64,000 nt of DNA from Oceanisphaera litoralis (GCF_016907015.1 NZ_JAFBBE010000018.1:29961-93960), one strand, 5' to 3'; counted from the first letter of the stretch, positions 48,398-56,947 are shown. Numbers and translations are program-made. The notes: generated from the sequence alone by a model not told the origin.

Positions 48398-49741
48398 TCA
48401 CCCCTTGCCCTTTTCCTTGTAGGTGCCTGCCTCTATACCGTGCCGGTTGAGCAGCTTGTAGAAGTCGGTTCTGTTGCGACCGGCCAGCCCCGCCGCCTGG
48501 CTGACATTACCCTCTGTCATGCGCAGTATCTTGTGCAGATACAGCCGCTCGAACTCGGCTCTGGCCTCGTTGAAAGTGGGAAAGGGTTCGCCGCTGCCCG
48601 CCAGTATGCCTTCGAGCAGCTGCGGGCCTATGACCGGGGCCGAAGCCAGCGCCACCGCCTGCTCTACCACATTCAGCAATTGCCGCACATTCCCCGGCCA
48701 GCTTGCCGTCGCCAGCATCGACAGCGCCTCGGGCGCAAAACCGGTCACCTGGGTCTGCTGGCGCTGCCTGAGCCGATCCAGCGCATGGCGCGCCAGCAGT
48801 GGAATATCTTCGGGCCTTTGCTGCAACGCCGGCAGGTTCAGGTTCACCACGTTGAGCCGATAAAACAAGTCGTCCCGAAAGATCCCCTGTTCCATGGCAG
48901 ACACCAGATCCCGATTGGTGGAAGACAGCACCCGCACATCGGTCTTGATGCTGCGAGTGGCGCCCAGCGGTCGCACCTGTTGCTGCTCCAGTGCCCGCAA
49001 CAGTTTTATCTGCAGCGACGATGACAGTTCACCTACTTCTTCCAGTAACAGGGTGCCCCCCTCTGCGGTGAGAAAAACCCCCGGATGATCGGACACGGCT
49101 CCCTCGAAGCTCCCCTTGACATGGCCGAACAGCTCGGATTCCAGCAGTTGCTCTGTCATGGCGCCGCAATTGAGGGAAATAAAGGGGTAATCCCGCCGCG
49201 GGCTGGCATAGTGCAATACCTCGGCCATCAAGGCCTTGCCCGAGCCGGAGGGCCCGGTCAGCATCACGCTGATATCCAGCGGGGCCATACGCCGGGCCTG
49301 CTCCAGCAAGGCCACCATGGTCGGGCTGCGGGTCATGATGCTCTGTTGCCATTCGTCTTCCATCGCCGGCAGCGACACCGACAGGGCCTGGTTGATGGTC
49401 TGGCGCAGCGCTTCCTTGTCGATGGGCTTGGTCAGAAAACCGAACACACCGGAACGCGTGGCGGTGACCGCATCGGTAATGGAGCCATGGGCGGTCATGA
49501 TCACCACCGGCAGCCCCACATGCTGGCGCTGAATCCGGTCGAACAGGGCCAGGCCATCCATGCCATCCATGCGCAAATCGCTCAACACCATATCCGGCCT
49601 TTCCTGCTCCAGCCATTCCAACGCTTCGGCGCCGCTTGCGGCCGTACTCACCTCGAAGCCTTCGCTCTTCAGGCGCAGCCCCAGCAGCTTCAGCAGGCTG
49701 ACGTCGTCATCCACCAGCAGTATTCTGGCTTTACGCTTCAT
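48398..49741 (-). CDS. glrR: GlrR/QseF-type NtrC-family response regulator with altered sigma-54 motifs
   Basis: Response regulator of the GlrK-GlrR system, 447 residues. The receiver is intact: Asp11/12, phospho-acceptor Asp55, Thr83, Lys105. The AAA+ domain (about 135-370) is recognisable, with SELFGHVKGSFEGA, an arginine-finger region FRDDLFYRL and WPGNVRQLLNVVEQ. Three positions differ from the consensus: the motif normally GAFTGA is GSFEGA (210-215), Walker A is GPSGSGKA instead of GxxGxGKE, and Walker B is LLLEEVGE instead of LFLDEIG. The Fis-type HTH is QAAGLAGRNRTDFYKLL. In E. coli GlrR activates glmY through sigma-54; the altered loop casts doubt on that here. Confidence 0.88.
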   Translation of the reverse strand: MKRKARILLVDDDVSLLKLLGLRLKSEGFEVSTAASGAEALEWLEQERPDMVLSDLRMDGMDGLALFDRIQRQHVGLPVVIMTAHGSITDAVTATRSGVFGFLTKPIDKEALRQTINQALSVSLPAMEDEWQQSIMTRSPTMVALLEQARRMAPLDISVMLTGPSGSGKALMAEVLHYASPRRDYPFISLNCGAMTEQLLESELFGHVKGSFEGAVSDHPGVFLTAEGGTLLLEEVGELSSSLQIKLLRALEQQQVRPLGATRSIKTDVRVLSSTNRDLVSAMEQGIFRDDLFYRLNVVNLNLPALQQRPEDIPLLARHALDRLRQRQQTQVTGFAPEALSMLATASWPGNVRQLLNVVEQAVALASAPVIGPQLLEGILAGSGEPFPTFNEARAEFERLYLHKILRMTEGNVSQAAGLAGRNRTDFYKLLNRHGIEAGTYKEKGKG

Positions 49742-50310
49742 GGCATCTGCTCTCGGAATTTACGTTCGTTGATCTGCTCATCGATGCTGGCCAGCTCCTT
49801 CAGTTTACGGGTCAGGCTGTCGATCTGTTGCTGCCGATCGGCCAGTTGCCGGTTAAGGGTCAGCAACTCCTGATTATAGATCTGATAGGCACCTAACAAT
49901 TGCTGCACCCGGGTACTCACCGCCGGCAAATGTTGTTTGAACAGCTGCTGGGCCTGCTGCCGCTGGTTGATACCGGCCTCGGGATGACTCAGCCACAGGG
50001 CCAGCTGCAACTCCCTGTCAGCGGGCTGAAGGTTAGCGGACTGATGGTTGATGGGCTGATGGTTGATAGACTGATGGTTGGCGGGCTGATTCTTGGTGGA
50101 CATGTTCTGCAACTGCTGCAACTCTTGCCGGCGCTCGCTTTCGCTGCTGCGCATCATCTCGGCCGACAGCTGCAACCAGTCATTCAGCTCCAGCCTGTCG
50201 GAGGCCGGATTCCGGGTGGGTTCTGCTTGCTGCCAATAAGGCTGCGAAAAAGGCAATGAGCAGGCGGACAACATCAGTGCCAGCACACCGCAACACCAGG
50301 CTCTAGTCAT
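49738..50310 (-). CDS. qseG: QseG-like outer-membrane lipoprotein with internal repeats
   Basis: Lipoprotein of 190 residues: signal with lipobox LSAC (Cys17), then a coiled-coil-rich body. The middle carries five 15-bp repeats giving NHQSI, NHQPI, NHQSA and variants (about residues 74-96). The C-terminal half (AYQIYNQELLTLNRQLADRQQQIDSLTRKLKELASIDEQI) is a strong coiled coil. In E. coli QseG controls GlrK activity in the envelope. The gene lies between glrK (8-base overlap) and glrR (ATGA overlap), which supports the name although sequence likeness is low. Confidence 0.75.
   Translation of the reverse strand: MTRAWCCGVLALMLSACSLPFSQPYWQQAEPTRNPASDRLELNDWLQLSAEMMRSSESERRQELQQLQNMSTKNQPANHQSINHQPINHQSANLQPADRELQLALWLSHPEAGINQRQQAQQLFKQHLPAVSTRVQQLLGAYQIYNQELLTLNRQLADRQQQIDSLTRKLKELASIDEQINERKFREQMP
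50021..50095. repeat. Five 15-bp tandem repeats inside qseG
   Basis: Units at 50021, 50036, 50051, 50066 and 50081, pattern RYGGRCTGATGGTTG. They keep the reading frame and encode a five-residue Asn-His-Gln-rich repeat. Copy number could vary between strains. Confidence 0.92.
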
Positions 50311-51757
50311 GTATGGTTCCTTGATCCTTGTTTCCGGGCAGGCTCAGTTCAAAACAAACCAGCTCTGCCATAGTGGTATCTGCCATAGAGGTATTCAATA
50401 TCAGGCGCCCGCCCATGCTGATGGCGGCCTCCCGCGCTATGCTCAGCCCGATGCCGGAGCCTTTCAGCACCCCCTTGCGCACCTGGCTACCCTGCACGAA
50501 GGGTTCGAAAATGCGCTCTCGGTCCCGTTCCGGTATTGGCTGGCCGGTGTTGGCCACCGTCAGCACATACGCTTCCGGCTCGAGCCGGGCTTCCACCCGC
50601 AACAGGCCATCCACATCGGCGTAATTGACCGCATTGGAGATCAGATTATCCAGTACCAGCTTCAATCGGTGCCCATCCGCCAGCGGGCATGCATCATCCA
50701 ACGTCAGACTGACCTCTAATCTCTTGTTTTCGATGGCCAACCGATGGGCCGCCAGGCTTTGTTCCAGCAAGGGTAACACCATCACCGGCTCCTGATAGAC
50801 CTGCACCTGCTGAATACGGTTGTAATCGAGCAGTTGCTCGATCAGACCCTGCAGGCGAAAGCTGTTATGCACCAGCAGTTCGCAGATTTCTTCCTGCTCG
50901 GCGGTCAGCGGGCCCGTCACCTGTTCCAGCAACAGATCGGCGCCCTCCCTCAGGCTGGCCAGCGGCGTTTTCAGCTCATGGGAAAGGTGACGCAAAAACT
51001 GCAGCTTCTGCGCTTCCAGCTCGCGCAATCGCAGGTGCAGCCACTGCAGCTTGTCACCCAGCGCCACCAGCTCCGCCGGCCCCCGTATCGGTTTTTCGTC
51101 CGGCTCGATCCCGGCGCCCAGGCTAAGAATACGCCGCTCCAGCTGTCGTACCGGACGGATAATGAGGTAGGTAAACAGCAGCACCAGTAACAGGCTGGCC
51201 CCTCCCAGGGCCGCACTCAGCATCCACAGTTGCTGCCGCACCTGAATGACATGTTCCCGCAGTTGCCGAATGCGTCCGTCAATCTGCGCCCGGGTCAGCT
51301 GATCCAGTGCCAGGGTGGCACTGTTGAAGGCGTTGAACATCTCTACCCGCTCGCGAATCTGCTCACCACTGGCCTGGGCCAGATCCACCAGATACACCAG
51401 CTGATGCTGCAGCGAGGCACCCAGGTTGCCACCGTCTATCCCCAGCAACAGCTGGTTCAACTCCAGCCGGTAGCGCTCCAGCAATCGCAGGTAAGAGTGG
51501 CGTAGTTCCGGATTGCCCAATACCGCATAGCGACGGATGGCCCGCTCCATCTCGAGGGCCAGGTCGTTCATGTCCGACGCCCGCCGGGTATCGATAACCG
51601 CGCTTTCAATCCCCTCCTGCGCCAGCAGGTTGACCCGGTCCAGGCTGCGGCCATTCTGGATGATCAGCAGGATCAGCGGCAGCAATACCAGGGTAAAGGC
51701 GATCAACACCAGTCGCAGCAAAGAGCGGGGGGTGAATCCCCCGACCACGTTAGCCAT
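50303..51757 (-). CDS. glrK: GlrK/QseE sensor histidine kinase
   Basis: Membrane histidine kinase of 484 residues. Helix 1 at 13-35, periplasmic four-helix sensor region (36-177), helix 2 at 178-200, HAMP linker (RPVRQLERRILSLGAGI), dimerisation domain with phospho-His260 in HLSHELKTPLASLREG, and ATPase boxes NLISNAVNYA, FEPFVQGSQVRKGVLKGSGIGLSIA. It closely matches the E. coli GlrK layout. I use ATG 51755-51757; an upstream frame to 51826 begins with TTG and is less likely. First gene of glrK-qseG-glrR. Confidence 0.9.
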   Translation of the reverse strand: MANVVGGFTPRSLLRLVLIAFTLVLLPLILLIIQNGRSLDRVNLLAQEGIESAVIDTRRASDMNDLALEMERAIRRYAVLGNPELRHSYLRLLERYRLELNQLLLGIDGGNLGASLQHQLVYLVDLAQASGEQIRERVEMFNAFNSATLALDQLTRAQIDGRIRQLREHVIQVRQQLWMLSAALGGASLLLVLLFTYLIIRPVRQLERRILSLGAGIEPDEKPIRGPAELVALGDKLQWLHLRLRELEAQKLQFLRHLSHELKTPLASLREGADLLLEQVTGPLTAEQEEICELLVHNSFRLQGLIEQLLDYNRIQQVQVYQEPVMVLPLLEQSLAAHRLAIENKRLEVSLTLDDACPLADGHRLKLVLDNLISNAVNYADVDGLLRVEARLEPEAYVLTVANTGQPIPERDRERIFEPFVQGSQVRKGVLKGSGIGLSIAREAAISMGGRLILNTSMADTTMAELVCFELSLPGNKDQGTIHD

Positions 51758-52009
51758 TATCCATCCACTCACTCGGTTATTAGGGTCTGTTGGCCTAGCA
51801 ACGCAGGATAACAAAAATGCCCGCAAACGCAGACTGCAGAAACAACAACGGTCCCCCTTGATGTCTTGGTAAGCCAGGCCCTGGCCGCAACGCAGTGGCG
51901 GCTATTGCAACGGCAGGGCCCTGCCTATCAATGGTTCAGGCTGCACCGATTGGCTTACCTGACGTAACGATGCCACACTCAGCTTATGAGCAATAAAAGG
52001 AGAATGGCG

Positions 52010-52417
52010 ATGGCAACAGTAAGTGAAATCATGCGGCACAGCCTGCCGATGCTGAGAGCCGACATGCCCATCACCGAGGCGTTGGACAGGCTGCTGGAGT
52101 CCGGCCTGAGCGGCTTGCCGGTGGTGAATGCGCAGCGACAGATTATCGGCTTTCTTTCCGAGCAGGACTGTATTCCCAAGTTGATCAATGCCAGCTACCA
52201 TTGTGACAGCAGGGTCACGGTCAATGATCTGATGCGCAGAGATCCGCTGACGGTCACGCCCGATGACGACGTCTTCGAGCTGGCCCGCATCATGGGCGGC
52301 GCCAAACCCAAGCTCTATCCGGTGGTCGAAGACACCAAGGTCATCGGCATAGTCACCCGGCATCAGGTCATGCAGTTTCTCAACAGGCAACTGCAGAGCT
52401 GCTCCACCAATTACTGA
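52010..52417 (+). CDS. CBS-domain pair protein
   Basis: A 135-residue stand-alone CBS pair. CBS1 is about 3-60 (VSEIMRHSLPMLRADMPITEALDRLLESGLSGLPVVN, IIGFLSEQDCI) and CBS2 about 69-125 (VNDLMRRDPLTVTPDDDVFELARIMGGAKPKLYPVVE, VIGIVTRHQVM). Such modules bind adenosine nucleotides; the target is unknown. I chose ATG 52010 because AAGGAG is seven bases before it; the ATG at 52004 is too close. It shares a terminator with convergent asnA. Confidence 0.85.
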   Translation: MATVSEIMRHSLPMLRADMPITEALDRLLESGLSGLPVVNAQRQIIGFLSEQDCIPKLINASYHCDSRVTVNDLMRRDPLTVTPDDDVFELARIMGGAKPKLYPVVEDTKVIGIVTRHQVMQFLNRQLQSCSTNY

Positions 52418-52435
52418 CCACCGCATTCGGAATGC

Positions 52436-52465
52436 AAAACGGGAACCCTTGGGTTCCCGTTTTTT
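52436..52465. terminator. Bidirectional terminator between the CBS gene and asnA
   Basis: AAAACGGGAACCC, short loop TT, GGGTTCCCG then six T. The A-run makes it symmetric for both strands. Confidence 0.93.
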
Positions 52466-52484
52466 ATGCCATTCGTGCGGTCAA

Positions 52485-53477
52485 TTACAGCAGGGCGTCG
52501 ACCGACTCATGCAGCTCGGCCGGCCAGACGCCGCACTGCACCTGACCGATGTGCGACAGTTGCAGCAGCAGCATGGCGAGGCGCGACTGACCGATGCCGC
52601 CACCTATGGTCTGGGGCAGTTCACCGGCCAGCAGGGCCTGGTGCCATTCCTGACCGGCCCTGTCTTCATGACCGGTCAGCGCCAGCTGGCGGCGCAGCGC
52701 TTCCTGGTCGACCCGAATCCCCATGGAGGAAAGCTCGAAGGCGTCTTCCAGTACCGGGTTCCACACCAGGATATCGCCGTTCAGACCGGCCAGACCGTCC
52801 TTGCCTGCGCTCGACCAGTCGTCATAGTCCGGGGCCCGCACATCGTGAATATCGCCGTGGCTGAGTTGACAGCCGATGCCGACCAGGAAGACGGCCCCCA
52901 GCTCTTTGGCAATGGCGCGCTCGCGGCCCTTGGCGTCCAGATCCGGATAACGGGTCAGCAGTTCTTCCGCATGCAGAATCTGGATCTGCTCGGGCAGGAA
53001 GGGCGTCAGGCCGAATTCGGCGGCGGCGGCCTGTTCGGTGCGCTTGATGGCGCCATAGATACGATTAACGGTGCCAACCAGAAAATCGGCATCCCGCTCC
53101 TGCGCCGACATCACCTGCTCCCAGTCCCACTGATCCACATAGACGGAGTGGATGGGGCTCAGGCGATCTTCGTCCGGGCGCAGCGCCTTCATGTGCGTAT
53201 AGATACCCTCGCCCGGTTCGAAGCCGAAGCGACCCAGGGTATGCCGTTTCCATTTGGCCAGTGAATGCACCACTTCAAAGGAAGCGGCGGGAATGGCCTT
53301 GACCTTTACCTGTACCGCTTTTTCGGAGCCGGACAGGTTGTCTTGCATACCGTCACCCAGGCGGCTGAGAATGGGAGCCTGCACTTCCAGCAGATTGAGT
53401 TGCTGCGCCAGTTGGCCGGAGAAATACTCCTTCACAAAACGGATCTGACGTTGGCGTTCAATATAGGATTGCTTCAT
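52485..53477 (-). CDS. asnA: Asparagine synthetase A (ammonia-dependent)
   Basis: Converts aspartate, ammonia and ATP to asparagine. It has 330 residues, identical in length to E. coli AsnA. Class II synthetase-like motifs: [73 protein letters not shown] and [20 protein letters not shown] 53475-53477 has AGGTGA upstream; the open frame begins three codons earlier at a GTG. It diverges from its regulator asnC. Confidence 0.97.
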   Translation of the reverse strand: MKQSYIERQRQIRFVKEYFSGQLAQQLNLLEVQAPILSRLGDGMQDNLSGSEKAVQVKVKAIPAASFEVVHSLAKWKRHTLGRFGFEPGEGIYTHMKALRPDEDRLSPIHSVYVDQWDWEQVMSAQERDADFLVGTVNRIYGAIKRTEQAAAAEFGLTPFLPEQIQILHAEELLTRYPDLDAKGRERAIAKELGAVFLVGIGCQLSHGDIHDVRAPDYDDWSSAGKDGLAGLNGDILVWNPVLEDAFELSSMGIRVDQEALRRQLALTGHEDRAGQEWHQALLAGELPQTIGGGIGQSRLAMLLLQLSHIGQVQCGVWPAELHESVDALL

Positions 53478-53503
53478 CTCATTCACCTGAGGTTGCTGAT
53501 TGG

Positions 53504-53585
53504 TTTTGATGAATACTCAGGGAATATCACCTTAAATTCAACATTGAATGGTAAAGTCTCGATACTTAATTTAAATTCATCAAAA
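53504..53585. promoter_or_regulatory. Concentric palindromic operator between asnA and asnC
   Basis: Outer perfect 11-bp inverted repeats TTTTGATGAAT (53504-53514) and ATTCATCAAAA (53575-53585) surround an inner palindrome ATTCAA-CA-TTGAAT (53536-53549); their centres differ by two bases. This fits an Lrp/AsnC-type octamer that wraps DNA. Binding is inference. Confidence 0.6.
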
Positions 53586-53619
53586 TACCGCCTTATTTTT
53601 GCAGGATGTTTAAAATATA

Positions 53620-54090
53620 ATGGAAAAAAACGACCTTCATTATCGAATCGACAATCTGGACAAATCCATTCTGATGGCATTGATGGAAAATGCCCGTGTG
53701 CCCTATGCGGAACTGGCCAAGCGGTTCGCGGTCAGCCCCGGCACCATTCATGTGCGGGTAGAAAAGATGAAACAGGCGGGCATCATCGAAGGCACCCGCG
53801 TGCAGGTGAACCCCAAGAAGCTGGGCTATGACGTCTGTTGTTTTATCGGCATCATACTGAAAAGCGCCCGGGACTATCCCCAGGCGCTGGCCAAGCTGGA
53901 ACAGCTGGAAGAAGTGGTCGAGGCCTACTACACCACGGGCCACTACAACATCTTCATCAAGGTAATGACCCGCTCCATCGACGAACTGCAACAGGTACTG
54001 GTCCACCGGCTGCAACCCATCGACGAGATCCAGTCCACCGAAACCCTGATCTCCCTGCAACAGCCGATAGACAGAGATGTGAAGCCTTGA
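53620..54090 (+). CDS. asnC: AsnC, Lrp-family regulator of asparagine synthesis
   Basis: Activates asnA, with asparagine as negative effector, and represses itself in E. coli. It has 156 residues (E. coli 152). N-terminal HTH (IDNLDKSILMALMENARVPYAELAKRFAVSPGTIHVRVEKMKQAGII) and C-terminal RAM ligand-binding domain (LGYDVCCFIGIILKSARDYPQALAKLEQLEEVVEAYYTTGHYNIFIKV). It ends in LQQPIDRDVKP. Convergent with the His-rich gene across a G-rich repeat. Confidence 0.95.
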   Translation: MEKNDLHYRIDNLDKSILMALMENARVPYAELAKRFAVSPGTIHVRVEKMKQAGIIEGTRVQVNPKKLGYDVCCFIGIILKSARDYPQALAKLEQLEEVVEAYYTTGHYNIFIKVMTRSIDELQQVLVHRLQPIDEIQSTETLISLQQPIDRDVKP

Positions 54091-54094
54091 ACTG

Positions 54095-54147
54095 TGAGGG
54101 GTGAGGGGTGAGGGGTGAGGAGTGAGTAATTTCCCCCCCCCCTCACA
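54095..54147. repeat. GGGGTGA heptamer array with complementary C-tract
   Basis: Three perfect TGAGGGG units (54095-54115) and degenerate copies are followed by a ten-base C-run (54133-54142) and TCACACC, so GTGAGGGG can pair with CCCCTCAC. It lies between convergent asnC and the His-rich gene and could act as a terminator. Confidence 0.85.
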
Positions 54148-54153
54148 CCTTAC

Positions 54154-54675
54154 TCAGTTCAGCTTGTTCAACGTCTCCTGCATCTGCTTGAGGCGCAGCT
54201 GTTTCACCTTGCTGTCGGCGGCAATTTTCTCCAGGGTGGCGGCTTTCAGCTCCGCATTTTCTATCCTGTCCGCCTTGTGTTCGGCCATCAGCTTGTGCAG
54301 CAGCATCTGCTGTTCCATGGCCGCCAGACCGGCCTTGCGCGTGGCCAGAAACTGCGCCTTCAGCTCGGGGCTGTCCAGCTTTTCCAGTTTCTTGTTCAGG
54401 TGCTGCTCGAAGCGGGCCGGATCCATCATATTGCCGTCCATCATGCCATGATGACCCCGGCCGTGATGGCGCTGCCCGTGATGATCCTGGCCATGATGGC
54501 CCCGATTTTTCATGCCTCTGCCATCGCCTTCGCAGCCCTCTTTCATCATTTGCGCCTTGCGCCCTTCATGCGCCCCCGGCTGGCCGTCGGTGTCGTGGTG
54601 AGCGGCACTCACCAGAGCGGGAGCCGTCAACAAGGTGGCGGCAAGCAACAGGGTGCTGTGTTTGGCTTTCATCAT
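54154..54675 (-). CDS. His-rich periplasmic protein, Spy/CpxP-like
   Basis: Exported protein of 173 residues with a signal peptide (1 to about 24, ending VSA). Residues 60-77 consist of four HHGxx units, a likely metal-binding loop, in a stretch rich in Gly, Met and His. The C-terminal part (about 86-170) is predicted helical with LTxxQ-like character (KLEKLDSPELKAQFLATRKAGLAAMEQQ, LKAATLEKIAADSKVKQLRLKQMQETLN), as in the Spy/CpxP chaperone group. It diverges from a two-component operon, suggesting that system controls it. A metal or envelope stress role is inference. Confidence 0.7.
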   Translation of the reverse strand: MMKAKHSTLLLAATLLTAPALVSAAHHDTDGQPGAHEGRKAQMMKEGCEGDGRGMKNRGHHGQDHHGQRHHGRGHHGMMDGNMMDPARFEQHLNKKLEKLDSPELKAQFLATRKAGLAAMEQQMLLHKLMAEHKADRIENAELKAATLEKIAADSKVKQLRLKQMQETLNKLN

Positions 54676-54755
54676 AATGACCTCTATCGAGTGGTGGTTT
54701 CATCATCAATTAAAGCAGCCGCTTGTCAGCCAACTGTGTCACCCGGCGGCTTTTT

Positions 54756-54772
54756 TGTCACAGAATGTGACA
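54756..54772. promoter_or_regulatory. Candidate response-regulator operator
   Basis: Perfect inverted repeat TGTCACA-GAA-TGTGACA. A further TGTGTCAC lies about 20 bases upstream (54735-54742). It sits in the 177-base divergent spacer between the His-rich gene and the two-component operon. Confidence 0.5.
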
Positions 54773-54852
54773 CCTTTGCCCACTGCCATACTTTGGCATT
54801 ATTTCCCGTTTGAAGACGCCTATACTGGCGGGGTCAAAATGAGGGGTGAGAT

Positions 54853-55578
54853 ATGAACAAAGGCAGGCAGTTACTGGTGGTGGACGATCACGGGGAGATC
54901 CGCGATCTGCTGAAGCGTTTTCTGGAACAGCACGGCTATCGGGTACAGGGCGCGCGTGACGGCCAGGAAATGCGCCAGTATCTGAGCCGCCATAGCCCCG
55001 ATCTGATCATTCTGGATTTGATGCTGCCCGGAGACGACGGCCTGACCCTGTGCCGCGAGCTGCGTGGCCAGGGCAACGAGGTGCCCATCATCATGCTCAC
55101 CGCCGTGGGTGAGGAAACCGACCGCATCGTGGGGCTGGAAATGGGCGCGGACGACTATCTGCCCAAACCCTTCAACCCGCGGGAATTGCTGGCCCGCATC
55201 AAGGCGGTATTACGCCGCCGGCCGGAACCGGGCTTGACACCATCGGCCGATGAACCCCGGCGGCTCCGCTTCGATCACTGGACCCTGGATCTGGCCCGCC
55301 GGGAATTGCTCGACGACAAGGGCGTGACCATCAGCCTGAGCACCGCCGAATTCGATCTACTGCGGGTCTTTACCCAACATCCCCACCGGGTGCTGAGCCG
55401 GGATCAGCTGCTGGATCTGGCCCGGGGGCGGGAGGCTCAGGCTTTCGACCGCGCCATCGACACCTTGGTCAGCCGGCTGCGGCGCAAGCTGGAGTCCGAC
55501 TCCCGGCACCCGCAGCTTATCAAGACCATCTGGGGCGGCGGCTATATGCTGGCGGCCGATATTCACCATGGGGACTAA
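54853..55578 (+). CDS. OmpR/PhoB-family response regulator
   Basis: DNA-binding regulator of 241 residues. Receiver: Asp11/12, phospho-acceptor Asp55 (LILDLMLPGDDG), Thr83, Lys105 (YLPKPF). Winged helix from about 135 (LSTAEFDLLRVFTQHPHRVLSRDQLL, AIDTLVSRLRRKLE, IKTIWGGGYML). It is closest in general form to OmpR, but I cannot name the orthologue. The histidine kinase follows with an 11-base overlap. GAGGGGTGAG just upstream of the ATG doubles as ribosome site and G-rich repeat copy. Confidence 0.9.
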   Translation: MNKGRQLLVVDDHGEIRDLLKRFLEQHGYRVQGARDGQEMRQYLSRHSPDLIILDLMLPGDDGLTLCRELRGQGNEVPIIMLTAVGEETDRIVGLEMGADDYLPKPFNPRELLARIKAVLRRRPEPGLTPSADEPRRLRFDHWTLDLARRELLDDKGVTISLSTAEFDLLRVFTQHPHRVLSRDQLLDLARGREAQAFDRAIDTLVSRLRRKLESDSRHPQLIKTIWGGGYMLAADIHHGD

Positions 55579-56947
55579 TCGCCTGCGCTACTGGCTGGGC
55601 AGCCTCACCGGCCAGGTGATACTGGTCGCCCTGTTTGCCCTGGTGCTGATCCAGCTGGTAGGCGTACAGATTTACCGCATGGAGCGGGAAGAAACCCTGG
55701 GGATGGTCAACAGCCGCTTTACCCTGCAACGGCTGATTGCGGTCACCCGCCTGCTCAATCAGGCGCCCCCCGCCCTGCACGACGAGATTCTACGCGCCAG
55801 CCGCAGCGAAACCCTGCTGCTGACCGTGACGGACATCCGCCCCCAGCCCGGTGTGCGCAGCACAAACTTCGAACGCATCATACGCAACAAGCTCGACTAC
55901 CCCGCGCGGCGAGACATTCATATCAGCATCGAGTCCCGCCAGGGCTTGCGCGACTGGCCCCCCCGGGAACGGGGACAGGAGCGACGTCGGCATCACCCCC
56001 CTCCGCTGCGGTCCGATATTCGCCTCCATGGTGTGATCGAGCTGGCCGACGGCCGCTGGCTGAGTTTTACTTCGCTGCTCGACCGAGACCTTCCCGCCTG
56101 GTCCGCCAGGGCGATACTGTCCTTTGTGGTGCTGGCCGCCTTGCTGGCCGGGATGATGATCTGGCTACTGCAGCGCACCACCCGGCCCTTGAAAGAGCTG
56201 GCCCGCCAGGCCGAACGGCTGGGCCGGGGCGACAAGCTGGATCCCCTCCCTGAAAGCGGCCCGAGCGAAATTCGCGAAATGCTGTCCGCCTTCAACCGCA
56301 TGCAGGACCGGCTCGATCGCTTCGTGTCCGATCGCACCCGCATGCTGGCAGCCATTTCACACGACTTGCGTACCCCCATCACCACATTGCAGTTGCGCTG
56401 CGAGTTTCTGCCCGAAGGCGACGACAAACAGAAACTGCAGCAGGGTCTGAAACGGATGGAACAGATGCTGAACGCCACCCTGCGGTTTGCCCGGGAAGAC
56501 GGCCTGTCCGAGCCGGTACGGGATCTGGATCTGCCCAGCCTGCTGCAAAGCCTGTGCGACGATCTGCAGGACAACGGCCATGAGGTCTCGCTGGAAGAGC
56601 AGGATACCGTCATCTACCGGGGCCGCCCCACCGCCCTGCGTCGGGCGCTGCAGAATTTGCTGGAAAACGGCGTCAAATACGGCGGCAAGGTGGAAGTCAG
56701 CTTGCTGGCCGAACCGAGACGGGTGCGCGTGCTGATCCGTGACTTCGGTCCCGGCATTCCACAGGATCAGCTGGAAGAGGTGTTCAAACCCTTCACCCGG
56801 CTGGATCCGGCCCGCAACCCGGAAGACGGCAGCATAGGGCTGGGGCTGGCCATCGCCCGCACCCTGATCCACCAGCACGGCGGCGAACTCACGCTGGACA
56901 ATCACCCCCGGGGAGGCCTGCTGGTTCAGGTGCTGTTACCCCGCTGA
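55568..56947 (+). CDS. EnvZ-like sensor histidine kinase
   Basis: Membrane kinase of 459 residues: helix 1 (about 15-36), periplasmic domain (37-182) with an Arg-, His- and Pro-rich segment (RERGQERRRHHPPPLR at 133-148), helix 2 (183-201), HAMP, phospho-His265 in AAISHDLRTPITTLQLRCEFL, and ATPase boxes LENGVKYGG, IRDFGPGIP and GSIGLGLAIART. Partner of the upstream regulator. The signal is unknown; the divergent His-rich periplasmic protein suggests metal or envelope stress. Confidence 0.88.
   Translation: MGTNRLRYWLGSLTGQVILVALFALVLIQLVGVQIYRMEREETLGMVNSRFTLQRLIAVTRLLNQAPPALHDEILRASRSETLLLTVTDIRPQPGVRSTNFERIIRNKLDYPARRDIHISIESRQGLRDWPPRERGQERRRHHPPPLRSDIRLHGVIELADGRWLSFTSLLDRDLPAWSARAILSFVVLAALLAGMMIWLLQRTTRPLKELARQAERLGRGDKLDPLPESGPSEIREMLSAFNRMQDRLDRFVSDRTRMLAAISHDLRTPITTLQLRCEFLPEGDDKQKLQQGLKRMEQMLNATLRFAREDGLSEPVRDLDLPSLLQSLCDDLQDNGHEVSLEEQDTVIYRGRPTALRRALQNLLENGVKYGGKVEVSLLAEPRRVRVLIRDFGPGIPQDQLEEVFKPFTRLDPARNPEDGSIGLGLAIARTLIHQHGGELTLDNHPRGGLLVQVLLPR

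Noticed and set aside
51758..52009. glmY small RNA gene next to the glrK operon
   Set aside because: No sigma-54 -24/-12 pair (TGGCAC-N5-TTGC) and no obvious small RNA with a terminator in this spacer.
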